Shown: positions 50,246-59,583 of the stretch, one piece after another
Layout of the letters: each line of letters starts with the position of its first letter
Position numbering within the stretch: position 1 is the first letter of the stretch
Assembly (NCBI GenBank): GCA_963825505.1
Contig: CAWGTL010000004.1
Coordinates: 1-64,000, forward strand
Direction of reading: 5' to 3'
Length of the DNA: 64,000 nt
From: JBBQSN01 sp963825505
GTDB lineage: Bacteria; Actinomycetota; Actinomycetes; Actinomycetales; CAWJMD01
Notes under the pieces: generated by a model
Told to the model about the DNA's origin: nothing
Databases searched by the model: none
What the model saw: the letters and a program-made list of their open reading frames with translations, nothing else
Program-made: the position numbers and the translations under genes

Positions 50246-52375
50246 ATGGCCGGACAGGTGCGCAACGTCGTGCTGGTGGGGCACACGGGCGCGGGCAAGA
50301 CCGCGCTGGTGGAGGCGCTGCTCGCCGGGACCGGCGCGATCCCGCGCGCGGGGTCGGTGCCCGAGGGAACCACCGTCAGCGACCACGAGGACGTCGAGAA
50401 GCGGCTCGGGCGCTCGGTCTCGCTGTCGGTGACGCACACCGACGTCGAGCACCCCGCCCAGCCGGGCACGACCGTCCGCCTCACCCTGCTCGACACGCCC
50501 GGGCACCCTGACTTCGTCGGCGAGCTGCGGGCCGGCCTGCGGGCCGCCGACGCGGCGCTGTTCGTGGTGTCGGCCGTCGACGGCGTCGACGGCGCCACCC
50601 GCCTCGCGTGGGACGAGTGCGCGGCCGTGGGCATGCCGCGGGTCGTCGTCGTCACCCACCTGGACCGCCCCCGCGCCGACTTCGACACCGTGCTCGAGAT
50701 CTGCCAGCGCGTCTTCGGCGAGGGGGTGCAGCCGCTCTACCTTCCGCTGCTCGCCGACGACGACACCCCGGTCGCGCTCGTCGGACTGCTGTCGTGGACG
50801 GTCTTCGACGCGTCCTCCGGCGAGCTCGAGGCGCGACCGGCCGACCCCGAGCACATCGAGTACGGGCAGGAACGGCGCAACGGGCTGGTCGAGGGGATCA
50901 TCGCCGAGTCCGAGGACGACGACCTGCTCGACCGCTACCTGGCCGGCAAGCGGGTGTCGTACGACCAGCTCGTCACCGACCTCGAGGCCGCGGTCGCCCG
51001 CGCGTCGTTCTTCCCGGTGATCCCGGCCGTGCCCACCAGCGGGCTCGGGGTGCGCGAGCTCGTCGAGGTCCTCGTCCGCGGCGTCCCCGGCCCGGACGAG
51101 CACCCGGTCCCACGGGTCACCCGTCCCGACGGACGCCCCCGCGAGGCCGTCACGGCAGACCCGGACGGCCCGCTGGTCGCCGAGGTGATCAAGACCACGT
51201 CGGACCCCTACGTGGGTCGGATCAGCCTCGTCCGGGTGTTCTCCGGCACGCTGCGGGCCAGCGACGAGGTGCACGTGAGCGGGCACCTCGCGACCGAGCG
51301 GCAGGGCAGGGCGGCGGACCGCCAGACGGCCGAAGGACACGACCTCGACGAGCGGGCGGCCGGCATCTCGCTCCCGCAGGGCGGCACGCTGACGCCCGTC
51401 ACCAAGGCCGTGGCGGGCGAGATCGTCGCGGTGAGCAAGCTCATGCACGCCGAGACCGGGGACACCCTGTCCTCGCCGTCCGACCCCGCGCTGATGGAGC
51501 CGTGGGTCCTGCCCGAACCTCTTCTGCCCGTGGCGATCTCGGCGCCCTCGACGGCCCAGGACGACAAGCTCGTGCACGGCCTCGGACGGCTCCGGGCCGA
51601 GGACCCCACGGCGCGGGTGGTGGTCGACCCCGACACCGGGCAGCAGGTGCTGTGGTGCATGGGCGAGGCGCACCTGGAGGTGCTGCTCGACCGGCTGGCC
51701 TCCCGCAGCGGCGTCCAGGCCGTCACGGCGCCGGTGAAGGTCGCGGTGCGCGAGACCGTGACCGGCACGGGCGACGGCCACGGCCGGCACGTCAAGCAGA
51801 GCGGCGGCCACGGGCAGTACGCCGTCGTCGACCTCACCGTCGAGCCGCTGCCCCAGGGCGGCGGCTTCGAGTTCGTCGACGAGGTCACCGGCGGCGCGGT
51901 TCCCCGCCAGTTCATCACCAGCGTCGAGAAGGGCGTCCGGGCGCAGCTGGCCCGCGGGGTGCGGGCCGGGTACCCGCTCGTCGACCTCCGGGTCCGGCTC
52001 ACCGGCGGCAAGGCGCACAGCGTCGACTCCTCCGACGCCGCGTTCATGACCGCCGGTGGGCTCGCGCTCACCGAGGCCGCCACCAAGGCCGGCGTCGCCT
52101 TCCTCGAGCCCGTCGACCACGTCGACGTCGTGGTCGACGACGAGTTCGTCGGCGCGGTGATGGCCGACCTGTCCTCGCGGCGTGCCCGCGTCACCGGTAC
52201 CGACGGCGACGCGAGCGGACGCACCCGGGTCAGCGCCGAGGTGCCGGCGTTCGAGCTCACCCGGTACGCGATCGACCTGCGCGCGATCGCCCACGGGACG
52301 GGCTCGTTCACCCGCTCGTACGCCCGGCACTCACCCGCTCCGCCGCACGTGTGCGACCGGCTGACGGGGGGTTGA
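50246..52375 (+). CDS. Elongation factor G-like protein EF-G2
   Basis: The 709-residue protein has G1 GHTGAGKTALVEALL, G3 DTPGHPDFVGEL and, in place of NKxD, THLDRPRADFDTV. EF-G domains II-V follow (ISLVRVFSGTL, GEAHLEVLLDRL, KQSGGHGQYAVV). This matches the actinobacterial EF-G2 group, which binds GTP poorly or does not support translocation in tested mycobacteria. ATG has GGAGGG eight bases upstream. It sits between pgsA and HIT, an insertion relative to the mycobacterial order. Confidence 0.9.
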   Translation: MAGQVRNVVLVGHTGAGKTALVEALLAGTGAIPRAGSVPEGTTVSDHEDVEKRLGRSVSLSVTHTDVEHPAQPGTTVRLTLLDTPGHPDFVGELRAGLRAADAALFVVSAVDGVDGATRLAWDECAAVGMPRVVVVTHLDRPRADFDTVLEICQRVFGEGVQPLYLPLLADDDTPVALVGLLSWTVFDASSGELEARPADPEHIEYGQERRNGLVEGIIAESEDDDLLDRYLAGKRVSYDQLVTDLEAAVARASFFPVIPAVPTSGLGVRELVEVLVRGVPGPDEHPVPRVTRPDGRPREAVTADPDGPLVAEVIKTTSDPYVGRISLVRVFSGTLRASDEVHVSGHLATERQGRAADRQTAEGHDLDERAAGISLPQGGTLTPVTKAVAGEIVAVSKLMHAETGDTLSSPSDPALMEPWVLPEPLLPVAISAPSTAQDDKLVHGLGRLRAEDPTARVVVDPDTGQQVLWCMGEAHLEVLLDRLASRSGVQAVTAPVKVAVRETVTGTGDGHGRHVKQSGGHGQYAVVDLTVEPLPQGGGFEFVDEVTGGAVPRQFITSVEKGVRAQLARGVRAGYPLVDLRVRLTGGKAHSVDSSDAAFMTAGGLALTEAATKAGVAFLEPVDHVDVVVDDEFVGAVMADLSSRRARVTGTDGDASGRTRVSAEVPAFELTRYAIDLRAIAHGTGSFTRSYARHSPAPPHVCDRLTGG

Positions 52376-52400
52376 GCCCGGTCCGACCCCTGATCCGCGC

Positions 52401-52425
52401 CCGGACGGGGGACGCACGCGTCCGG
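52401..52425 (+). terminator. Hairpin after the EF-G2 gene
   Basis: CCGGACG (52401-52407) pairs with CGTCCGG (52419-52425) over an 11-base loop, 25 bp past the EF-G2 stop. No T-run. It separates EF-G2 from the small gene at 52485. Confidence 0.45.
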
Positions 52426-52484
52426 CCGGGTGAAGCGGGCCCACTACCGGTGAGGGCCTGACGGACCTCTCCCATCATGGATCC

Positions 52485-52673
52485 ATGAGCACGGCCGACA
52501 CCCAGCGCCCCGAGCGCGACCTCGCGGTCTACCAGAGCATCCTCGACACCCTGAGCGGTCCGCGGGTGGTCTGGCGTGACGGCCAGCCGTCCGTGGACCT
52601 GTCGGCCTTCGACCGCCCGTTCGCCCCGGCCGTCACGCCGGCGAACGACGCGGTGCTCGCGCGTCGGCGCTGA
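52485..52673 (+). CDS. Small hypothetical protein
   Basis: A 62-residue frame, MSTADTQRPERDLAVYQSIL to NDAVLARRR, with strong codon bias (G/C third positions). It faces the convergent HIT gene with a 24-bp gap. No weighty ribosome site. No family recognised; the even charge and lack of Cys or helix say little. Confidence 0.5.
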   Translation: MSTADTQRPERDLAVYQSILDTLSGPRVVWRDGQPSVDLSAFDRPFAPAVTPANDAVLARRR

Positions 52674-52697
52674 GCGCGACCGTTTCCGGGCAGCGGA

Positions 52698-53252
52698 TCA
52701 GGCCGGCCATGCCTGCGCGAGCCGGCCCCGGGTGTCGGAGAGCAGCTCGGGCAACGCCTTGGTGCGCGCGACGATCGGCAGGAAGTTCGCGTCGCCGCCC
52801 CATCGCGGCACCACGTGCTGGTGCAGGTGCGCCGCGATGCCCGCCCCGGCCACGGCGCCCTGGTTCATCCCCAGGTTGAACCCGTGCGGAGCCGCCGTCT
52901 CGCGCAGCACCCGCATCGCGGTGCGCGTCAGCGCGGCGACCTCCGCGACCTCGTCGTCGGTGAGGTCGGTGTAGTCGGCCACGTGCCGGTACGGGCACAC
53001 CATCAGGTGACCCGGGTTGTACGGGTACAGGTTCATCACCACGAACGCCGTCGTGCCGCGCGCCACGACGAGGGAGGCCTCGTCGTCGTCGGCGGACCCG
53101 GTGCGGCAGAACGGGCACTGCTCGCCCGAGCCGCCGTCGACCGGCTTGTCCTCGCCCGCGATGTAGACCATCCGGTGCGGCGTCCAGAGCCGCTCGAAGC
53201 CGTCCGGCTCCCCTGGGTGCTCGCCCGCCTGCTCCTGCTCGCGACCCGTCAC
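52698..53252 (-). CDS. HIT-domain protein (AP4A phosphorylase-like)
   Basis: The 184-residue protein has the histidine triad HLHQHVVPRW, an N-terminal CPFC zinc half-site, and NLYPYNPGHLMVCPYRHVADY, the pattern of the actinobacterial HIT protein next to thrS. It likely hydrolyses or phosphorolyses AP4A-type dinucleotides, by-products of aminoacyl-tRNA synthetases. GTG start lies seven bases past the thrS stop, so they are one transcript. Confidence 0.93.
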   Translation of the reverse strand: MTGREQEQAGEHPGEPDGFERLWTPHRMVYIAGEDKPVDGGSGEQCPFCRTGSADDDEASLVVARGTTAFVVMNLYPYNPGHLMVCPYRHVADYTDLTDDEVAEVAALTRTAMRVLRETAAPHGFNLGMNQGAVAGAGIAAHLHQHVVPRWGGDANFLPIVARTKALPELLSDTRGRLAQAWPA

Positions 53253-53259
53253 GGCAAGC

Positions 53260-55266
53260 TCAGACCTGAGATCGGGAGCGGATCGCCTCGACGACGCGGG
53301 CGACCGCGTCGTCCACCGGCACGCCGTTGTCCTGGGTGCCGTCGCGGAACCGGAAGCTGACGGCGCCGGCCTCGACGTCCTCGCCGCCGGCGATGAGGAT
53401 GAACGGCACCTTCGCCTTGGTGTGGTTGCGGATCTTCTTCGGCATCCGGTCGTCGGAGTCGTCGACCTCGACCCGGACGCCTTGCGCCTTCAGCCTCTTC
53501 GCGACGTCGTACAGGTGGTCGACGAACGGCTCCGCCACCGGGACGCCGACGACCTGCACCGGTGCGAGCCAGGGCGGGAAAGCGCCGGCGTAGTGCTCGG
53601 TGAGCACCCCGATGAAGCGCTCGATCGAGCCGAACTTCGCCGAGTGGATCATCACCGGGCGCTTGCGGGTGCCGTCGGCCGCCTGGTACTCGAGCTCGAA
53701 CCCGCGCGGCTGGTTGAAGTCGTACTGGATGGTCGACATCTGCCAGGTGCGCCCGATCGCGTCGCGCGCCTGCACCGAGATCTTCGGTCCGTAGTACGCG
53801 GCACCGCCCGGGTCCGGGACGAGCTCGAGCCCGGCGCCGAGGGCGACGTCCTCGAGCACCTTGGTGGCGACCGCCCACTCCTCGTCGTCGCCGATGAACT
53901 TGTCCTTCCTCGAGTCGTCGCGGGTCGACAGCTCGAGGTAGAAGTCGTTCAGGCCGAAGTCGCGGAACAGGCTGAGGCAGAAGTCGAGCAGGTGCTTGAC
54001 CTCTCCCGGCGCCTGCTCGGCGGTGACGTAGGAGTGCGAGTCGTCCTGGGTCATGCCGCGGACCCGGGTGAGACCGTGGACGACGCCCGACTTCTCGTTG
54101 CGGTAGACGCCGCCGAACTCGAAGAGACGCAGCGGGAGCTCGCGGTAGGACCGGCCCCGGGAGCGGTAGATCAGGTTGTGCATCGGGCAGTTCATCGCCT
54201 TCAGGCGGTACGCCGACCCGTCCATCTCCATCGGCGGGAACATCCCGTCGGCGTAGTACGGGAGGTGCCCGGAGGTGTGGAACAGGCCCTCCTTGGAGAT
54301 GTGGGGGGTGCCGACGTACTCGAAGCCCTCCTCGATGTGCCGGCGCCGGACGTAGTCCTCCATCTCGCGCTTGATCACACCGCCTCGGGGGTGGAAGACC
54401 ACCAGGCCGGAACCGATCTCGTCGGGGAAGGAGAACAGGTCGAGCTCGGCCCCGAGCCGGCGGTGGTCGCGACGCTCCGCCTCTGCGAGGCGGTCCTTGT
54501 ACGCCACCAGCTGGTCCTTGGTGGGCCACGCGGTGCCGTACACCCGCTGCAGCTGCGGGTTCTTCTCGCTCCCGCGCCAGTAGGCGGCGGCGGTGCGGGT
54601 GAGCGACCAGCCGTTGCCGATCAGCCGGGTGGTGGGCAGGTGGGGGCCGCGGCAGAGGTCCTTCCACGCCAGCGCGCCGTCGCGGCGCAGGTTGTCGTAG
54701 ATGGTCAGCTCGCCGCCGCCGACCTCGGCGTCGGCGCCCTCGGCCGCGTCGGCGACGTCCTGACCGGCCGAACCCTTCAGCCCGATCAGCTCGAGCTTGT
54801 AGGGCTCGGCCGCGAGCTCGTCGCGGGCCGCGTCGTCGGAGACGGCGCGCCGCGAGAACGACTGACCCTCCTTGACGATCCTCTGCATCACCGAGGAGAG
54901 CTTCTTCAGGTCCTCGGGGGTGAACGGGATCTCGACGTCGAAGTCGTAGTAGAAGCCGTCGGTGACCGGCGGGCCGATGCCGAGGCGCGCCTGCGGGTAG
55001 ACCTCCTGCACCGCCTGCGCCAGCACGTGCGCGGTGGAGTGCCGCAGGACGGCCAGCCCGTCCGGCGACCCCATGGTCACCGGCTCGACGACGTCGCCGT
55101 CGGCCACCACGTGCGCGAGATCGCGCAGCTCGCCACCGACCCGCGCCACGACGACGGCCTCGGGGCCGTTCGCCGGGCCCGCACCCTCGAGGAGCTCGCC
55201 CGCCGTCGTGCCCTGCTCGACCTGTCGCTCGCTCCCGGAGACGACGACGGTCAGGTGGCCAGGCAC
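53260..55266 (-). CDS. thrS: Threonyl-tRNA synthetase
   Basis: The 668-residue protein has the N-terminal TGS domain, the SAD editing zinc motif in LRHSTAHVLAQAVQEVYP (H-x3-H), class II motif 2 (RNEKSGVVHGLTRVRGMTQDDSH) and the anticodon domain ending GTQDNGVPVDDAVARV. GTG start. No T-box or other leader is evident in the 60 bp before it. Confidence 0.97.
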   Translation of the reverse strand: MPGHLTVVVSGSERQVEQGTTAGELLEGAGPANGPEAVVVARVGGELRDLAHVVADGDVVEPVTMGSPDGLAVLRHSTAHVLAQAVQEVYPQARLGIGPPVTDGFYYDFDVEIPFTPEDLKKLSSVMQRIVKEGQSFSRRAVSDDAARDELAAEPYKLELIGLKGSAGQDVADAAEGADAEVGGGELTIYDNLRRDGALAWKDLCRGPHLPTTRLIGNGWSLTRTAAAYWRGSEKNPQLQRVYGTAWPTKDQLVAYKDRLAEAERRDHRRLGAELDLFSFPDEIGSGLVVFHPRGGVIKREMEDYVRRRHIEEGFEYVGTPHISKEGLFHTSGHLPYYADGMFPPMEMDGSAYRLKAMNCPMHNLIYRSRGRSYRELPLRLFEFGGVYRNEKSGVVHGLTRVRGMTQDDSHSYVTAEQAPGEVKHLLDFCLSLFRDFGLNDFYLELSTRDDSRKDKFIGDDEEWAVATKVLEDVALGAGLELVPDPGGAAYYGPKISVQARDAIGRTWQMSTIQYDFNQPRGFELEYQAADGTRKRPVMIHSAKFGSIERFIGVLTEHYAGAFPPWLAPVQVVGVPVAEPFVDHLYDVAKRLKAQGVRVEVDDSDDRMPKKIRNHTKAKVPFILIAGGEDVEAGAVSFRFRDGTQDNGVPVDDAVARVVEAIRSRSQV

Positions 55267-55402
55267 GGTGGGGCTCCTCGGTGTCGGGGTGCGGCCGGGG
55301 CTCCGGTCCGCCGGTCACGATGCTATCGGCGGCCCTGCCACGTGGTCCCCCGCGTTCGGCCCGCCCGGAGCGCCCTCGACACCGTCGCCGTGCACCACGA
55401 CC

Positions 55403-55936
55403 ATGCCGCCATGTCGGGCGAGGGGGCAGCGCAAGCTTCGTCGCGCCGCGGCCCGCGCCGACTTCGTCGACGGCCTGGTGCTCTGTGCCGAGGGCGACCC
55501 GGCGTCGGCCGTGGAGCCGTTCCGGCGCGCGGCGGAGGCGAGTCGCGGGCTCGACCTCGCGCCCGACCTGCGGGAGTGCCGCGCCTGTCTGGCCGGGGCG
55601 CTGCTCGACGTCGGCCAGGGGGACGAGGCGGCCGAGCTCGCCCGCGAGGTGGTCGAGCCGGTGCTCGCCGGTGGCGACGCCCACGGCGGCGTCGAGCCCG
55701 GACGGCCCCTGCTGGAGTGCGGACGGGTGCTGGCCGCGGTGGGCGACCCGCTCGCCGCCGACGTCGCCGCCGCCGCGGGCCGGGTGCTGGACGAGCGGGC
55801 GGAGCTGGTGGGCGACCCGGACCTGCGGGCGGGGCTCCTGGGGACGCCGGTGAGCCGGGCGATCGCCCGGCTGGCGGCCGGGTCAGCCGCCGGTGCCCGG
55901 CCCGGCCAGGACGACGTCGTCGCCGGCGCGGACTGA
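55403..55936 (+). pseudogene. Probable fragment of a TPR-type regulator
   Basis: This 177-codon frame reads like the tail of a tetratricopeptide regulator: FVDGLVLCAEGDPASAVEPF, then RRAAEASRGLDLAPDLRECR and LLDVGQGDEAAELAREVVEP. It lacks any start domain, has no ribosome site and its last 54 bp overlap the convergent MOSC gene. It is either a remnant or a small helical protein; I favour remnant. Confidence 0.4.
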
Positions 55937-56482
55937 CCCGCCCCGCACCACCCGGCAGTAGACCCCGAGGCACCGCTGCGGCAGCCGGACGACCTCCAGC
56001 TCGACCTCGCCGGCGAACAGGCGCCGACCGAGCCACGACCGCTCCGCACCGGGCTCGCCCAGCGACAGGACCAGGTTCGCCCGCGGCACCGGGTCGCACC
56101 CACCGGGCGCGTCCGGGGCACCGACGGCGCCCTCGCTCACCAGGTGCACGGCGGCCACCTGCTGGTGCCCGCCGGGCGCGTCCTCGAGCTCGACGTCGTC
56201 GCCCACCACCTCCGCCAGCACGTGCAGGGCGTCGGTCCAGCCGACCGGCTCACCGGAGCCTGGCGCGGCGACCTGCAGCACGCCCTCGACGCTCCGGGCG
56301 CGCACGGACCGCAGGGCCGGCACCTCCTTGGCGGTCACCGGTGCCCCGCCCCCGGTGCGCACGGCCCAGCGGCGGTCCTGGTCGAGCCCGTCCGGGCCGA
56401 CCTCCACCTCGTCGAGCCGCTCGCCGTCGGCCGACTTCAGCGGGTAGCGGTGCAGCTCGCGGACCGTCCCGACCACCGTCAT
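55883..56482 (-). CDS. MOSC-domain protein (N-terminal beta barrel plus MOSC)
   Basis: The 199-residue protein has VRELHRYPLKSADGERLDEV, the MOSC N-terminal pattern, GLDQDRRWAVR, then PRANLVLSL and the MOSC end LPQRCLGVYCRVVRGGSVRAGDDVV with a conserved Cys. MOSC proteins bind the molybdenum cofactor or carry sulfur. No other Moco gene is near. Substrate unknown. Confidence 0.85.
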   Translation of the reverse strand: MTVVGTVRELHRYPLKSADGERLDEVEVGPDGLDQDRRWAVRTGGGAPVTAKEVPALRSVRARSVEGVLQVAAPGSGEPVGWTDALHVLAEVVGDDVELEDAPGGHQQVAAVHLVSEGAVGAPDAPGGCDPVPRANLVLSLGEPGAERSWLGRRLFAGEVELEVVRLPQRCLGVYCRVVRGGSVRAGDDVVLAGPGTGG

Positions 56483-56498
56483 CGCGCCAGGGTAGGCC

Positions 56499-58031
56499 TC
56501 ACCCGCGCCGCACCCGGCGCCCCGCGTCCTTCGGCCCGGGCAGCCGTCCCCAGGCGTCCTCGGCCCGGGCGCGTGCGCGCTCGGCGCGCAGCCGTTCGGT
56601 GCCGAGGAGGAGCCCGAAGGTGAAGCCGTTCTCGCCGGCGAGGTGCGAGGTCCCCCCGAGCCGCCGGAGCACCTCACGCGCCACCACCGAGTCCTGGTGG
56701 TCACCGAGCGCCTTCTGGACGGCCTTGGCGCGACGGCGCACCCGGTCGGCGCCGTCCCCGCCCACCGGCGCCGCGAGCTCGGCCGTGTACCGCAGCCGCT
56801 TGGCCTTCTTCCGGACCTCGTGCAGCGCCGCGTCACGCTCCTGCGAGCCGGCGGACCGTGCGGCGCGGACCCGCGTGCGCAGCCGCCGTGAGTCGTCGCG
56901 GACGAGCCGCGCCACGGTCCGGCGCGCCGGCCGGTGCCCGCGCGGGCCGAGCGGCAGGTCGTCGAGGAACGCGTCGAGGTCCGCGAGCAGCCGCAGGTAC
57001 CGGTCGGACCCGAGCGCCTCACGGACGCCGTCCATCGCGCGGGCGTGGTCGCGGCGCAGGTCGGCCTCGATCCGCGCCGGCACCGGTCCGAGGACGAGCT
57101 CGGCAGGCTCGGCGTGGGCGGCGTCGACGAGGCGCCGCCCCATCACCTCCGCGTCGCGGGCGCGCCCGAGCACCTGCCCGAGCAGGCGCATGTCCGAGCG
57201 CAGGTGGTCGGTCGACCCCTCGGCCAGCAGCGGACGCGACGAGGTGAGCACCGAGCGGATCCGCCGGCAGGCGACGCGCAGCCGGTGCACGCCGTGGGGC
57301 AGGTCCGCCCGGACGGCGGCGTCCTGCGCCTGCAGCTCGTGCACGAGCTCGGTGAGGCGCCCGTGCACGAGGGCACCGGCCGAGCCCTCGCGGAACCGGT
57401 GCCGCCCCTCGCCCACGACCTCGGGTTCGCGGCCCAGCACGTGGGCGAGCTTGGACGCGGTCGGCGCCGGACCCGCACCCGCCGCCAGCAGGGGCTCCTC
57501 CAGCCGGTCCAGCAGGCCGGGCTCGCGCCCGTCTGCGAGCTCGAGCTCCCACTCCCGCCAGACGTGCACCGTGCCGCCCCCCTCGGCGTCCGGCCACGCC
57601 GTCGCCGTCACGTGGTCGTCGCACACGGTGGCGAGGTCTCGGTCCTCGCCGTCGACCAGGCGGTGCTCCACCCGCCGGTTGCGCACCACCGCCACCCGGA
57701 CGAGCCGCCGGTCGCGCACGACGGCGCGGACGGCGTCGAGGAGCTGCTCGGGTACGCCGTCCTCCGGCCCGCCGGGAGGGGCGCGCAGCTCGCGGCGCCG
57801 GTCCGGCCCGTCCGTGGTCTTGAGGTGCCAGCCGTCGTCGTCGCCTCCGGTGCGCCGGCGCAGGCTGGTGCCGCGCGAGGCCAGGGCGAGGTCCTCGGTG
57901 TCGAGGTACTCCGCGACCAGCTCCAGCTCCCGGACGTCCGCGACGTGCCCGACGTCCCCGAGACCGGACGGCGGCGGGGCGTCGTCGGGCACGGAGTACT
58001 TCCGCTCGACCTCGAGGTGCTGATCGGCCAT
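56499..58031 (-). CDS. CYTH-CHAD domain protein
   Basis: The 510-residue protein starts MADQHLEVERKYSVPDD with the CYTH E-x-E-x-K motif, a triphosphate tunnel domain (residues 1-200), and a CHAD domain (about 215-480) with helical His-rich repeats: VHRLRVACRRIRSVL and LHEVRKKAKRLRYTAELA. CHAD domains bind polyphosphate, CYTH domains bind triphosphates, so a polyphosphate role is likely. It lies 16 bp upstream of the MOSC gene. Confidence 0.92.
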   Translation of the reverse strand: MADQHLEVERKYSVPDDAPPPSGLGDVGHVADVRELELVAEYLDTEDLALASRGTSLRRRTGGDDDGWHLKTTDGPDRRRELRAPPGGPEDGVPEQLLDAVRAVVRDRRLVRVAVVRNRRVEHRLVDGEDRDLATVCDDHVTATAWPDAEGGGTVHVWREWELELADGREPGLLDRLEEPLLAAGAGPAPTASKLAHVLGREPEVVGEGRHRFREGSAGALVHGRLTELVHELQAQDAAVRADLPHGVHRLRVACRRIRSVLTSSRPLLAEGSTDHLRSDMRLLGQVLGRARDAEVMGRRLVDAAHAEPAELVLGPVPARIEADLRRDHARAMDGVREALGSDRYLRLLADLDAFLDDLPLGPRGHRPARRTVARLVRDDSRRLRTRVRAARSAGSQERDAALHEVRKKAKRLRYTAELAAPVGGDGADRVRRRAKAVQKALGDHQDSVVAREVLRRLGGTSHLAGENGFTFGLLLGTERLRAERARARAEDAWGRLPGPKDAGRRVRRG

Positions 58032-58079
58032 CGCCCCATGCTCGGGCACCGGCGCCGCGGCCGCGCCCCGAGGACGGCG

Positions 58080-58107
58080 AAGGCCCCGGTCGGCGGACCG
58101 GGGCCTT
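58080..58107 (-). terminator. Perfect 12-bp hairpin after tRNA-Val
   Basis: AAGGCCCCGGTC (58080-58091) pairs fully with GACCGGGGCCTT (58096-58107) over a four-base loop. It lies ten bases past the tRNA 3' end and would stop its transcript. The stem is symmetrical and could act on both strands. Confidence 0.8.
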
Positions 58108-58116
58108 GCGTGACGG

Positions 58117-58188
58117 TGGGCGATACTGGGTTCGAACCAGTGACCTCCTCGGTGTGAACGAGGCGCTCTACCACTGAGCCAATCGCCC
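58117..58188 (-). tRNA. tRNA-Val (CAC)
   Basis: The 72-base cloverleaf starts GGGCGATTGGCTCAGTGG. The anticodon loop is TTCACAC (CAC), the T arm GGTTCGAACCC, the acceptor stem GGGCGAT/ATCGCCC, and the discriminator A. No CCA is encoded. Apart from the D and anticodon arms it equals the tRNA-Val(GAC) gene at 62986. Confidence 0.95.
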
Positions 58189-58273
58189 GCGCCCGAACCA
58201 TCCGGGCGGGCACAACCGTACCGGATCGGGCCGGGTGGTCCGCACCGGGTTCTGCGGCGGTCGGGACGTCCGG

Positions 58274-58852
58274 TCAGCCTGCGGGGTCGACCGCGGGCAG
58301 CCGCAGCAAGGGGTCGGAGACCGCGTCCGGGAGCCAGCCCGGGACGCCGAGCAGAGCCAGGTAGCCCCAGGTCACCAGCGCGATGCCGCCCAGGGTGACC
58401 AGGCCCCCGAGCCACTTCACCCACCGCGGCTGGCGCCGTGCCCTCTCCTCCAGCTTGCGCGCCTCGACCTTGGCGCGCTGGAGCAGCCGGTGCGCCCACT
58501 CGAACTCGCTGGCCAGGATCGCCAGACCGAGCAGGAACAGCGGGATGCCGGCCGGACCGGGCAGCCACCCGATCGTGGCGGCGAGCACCATCAGCGCGAT
58601 CCCGATGAAGCCGACGACGCCGCGGTACACCCGCCGCATCGCGGGGTCGGCCTTGATCCGGCGGCGCCACGCCCACCGGTCCTCGTGGGCGTCGACGGTC
58701 GCGTTCTGGTCGGCGAACCGGTCCGGGCCGTCGAGGCCGTCGTCGGTGCCGATCGGGCGCTCGGCGCGCGGCGGCGGCGGGACCGCGTCGCGTGCGGGGT
58801 CCCGCGGTCCGGCCACGGCGTCGTCCCGCTCGCGGGTGCCGGGGGCGTCCAT
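58274..58852 (-). CDS. PGPGW-type putative membrane protein (TIGR02611-like)
   Basis: The 192-residue protein has an acidic/Pro-rich head of about 80 residues, then a helix with GFIGIALMVLAATIGWLPGPAGIP carrying the PGPxG motif, LGLAILASEFEWAHRLL and a last helix GGLVTLGGIALVTWGYLALL. The family is widespread in actinobacteria, of unknown function. Start ATG 58852. Confidence 0.8.
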   Translation of the reverse strand: MDAPGTRERDDAVAGPRDPARDAVPPPPRAERPIGTDDGLDGPDRFADQNATVDAHEDRWAWRRRIKADPAMRRVYRGVVGFIGIALMVLAATIGWLPGPAGIPLFLLGLAILASEFEWAHRLLQRAKVEARKLEERARRQPRWVKWLGGLVTLGGIALVTWGYLALLGVPGWLPDAVSDPLLRLPAVDPAG

Positions 58853-59141
58853 GACCTCAGCGTAGGCGTCGCCCGCCTCGGGCACCCGGGGTGACGGGGG
58901 CCTCGGGGCCGCGCGGGTGACGCCGGGCGTGGTCCGTCCGTGTGCGGACGGTGACGACTCCCCCACAGGGCGTAGCGAGCCGGGTGACGGACCGCGATCT
59001 TCTGTCCGTTTTGCGCTGTTTGGAACGGTCATTGCGTGCATTTCATCCCCCGATCACGCAGCGTCAGGTTTCCACCCACCGGGCGCCGGGTACCTCTTCG
59101 ACGTGGAGATCCCACACCCCGATCGCACAGGGAGAGATTCC

Positions 59142-59558
59142 GTGAGCCTGACCCCGCGAGCCGCCGTGGCCGTGCCGATGGAGCTGCGTCTCCAGGTCCC
59201 CAGCCAGCAGTCGCTCCCGCTCCCGGTCTACCTGCGGTACTGCGTCGACGACCCGTACGCCGTGAGCGTCGCCTTCCAGGGCCCGGACGAGGAGGTCACC
59301 TGGGTGTTCGCCCGCGACCTGCTGGCCGACGGTCTCGACCAGCCCCTCGGCGACGGCGACGTCACGGTCCGCCCGCACCGCCACGACGGCCGGGACGTGC
59401 TCGTCATCGGCCTGGCCTCCCCCGACGGCGCGGCCGAGCTCGAGGCCGACGCCGAGGAGGTCCGCGCGTTCGTCGAGCTGTGCGAGAGCGTCCTGCCGCG
59501 CGGCCGCGAGCACACCGTCCTCGACCTCGACGCCGCCCTCGAGGAGCTGCTCGCCTGA
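59142..59558 (+). CDS. SsgA-family (SALP) sporulation/cell-division regulator
   Basis: The 138-residue protein begins at GTG with GGGAGAG upstream: VSLTPRAAVAVPMELRL, LPVYLRYCVDDPYAVSVAF, TWVFARDLLADGL and the LRPH-like VTVRPHRHDGRDVLVIGL. SsgA/SsgB-like proteins place FtsZ at division sites in mycelial actinobacteria. This points to a morphologically complex lineage. A low-G+C stretch (58995-59060) before it may hold the promoter. Confidence 0.9.
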   Translation: MSLTPRAAVAVPMELRLQVPSQQSLPLPVYLRYCVDDPYAVSVAFQGPDEEVTWVFARDLLADGLDQPLGDGDVTVRPHRHDGRDVLVIGLASPDGAAELEADAEEVRAFVELCESVLPRGREHTVLDLDAALEELLA

Positions 59559-59583
59559 CCCCTCGTGGGGTGCTGGGCCCCGC

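Noticed and set aside
53422..58023. A 1533-codon open frame on the plus strand across thrS, MOSC and CYTH-CHAD
   Set aside because: It is the antisense shadow of high-G+C genes (few stop codons arise), is made of Arg/Pro/Ala-rich low-complexity sequence and shows no domain; the minus-strand genes are clear.
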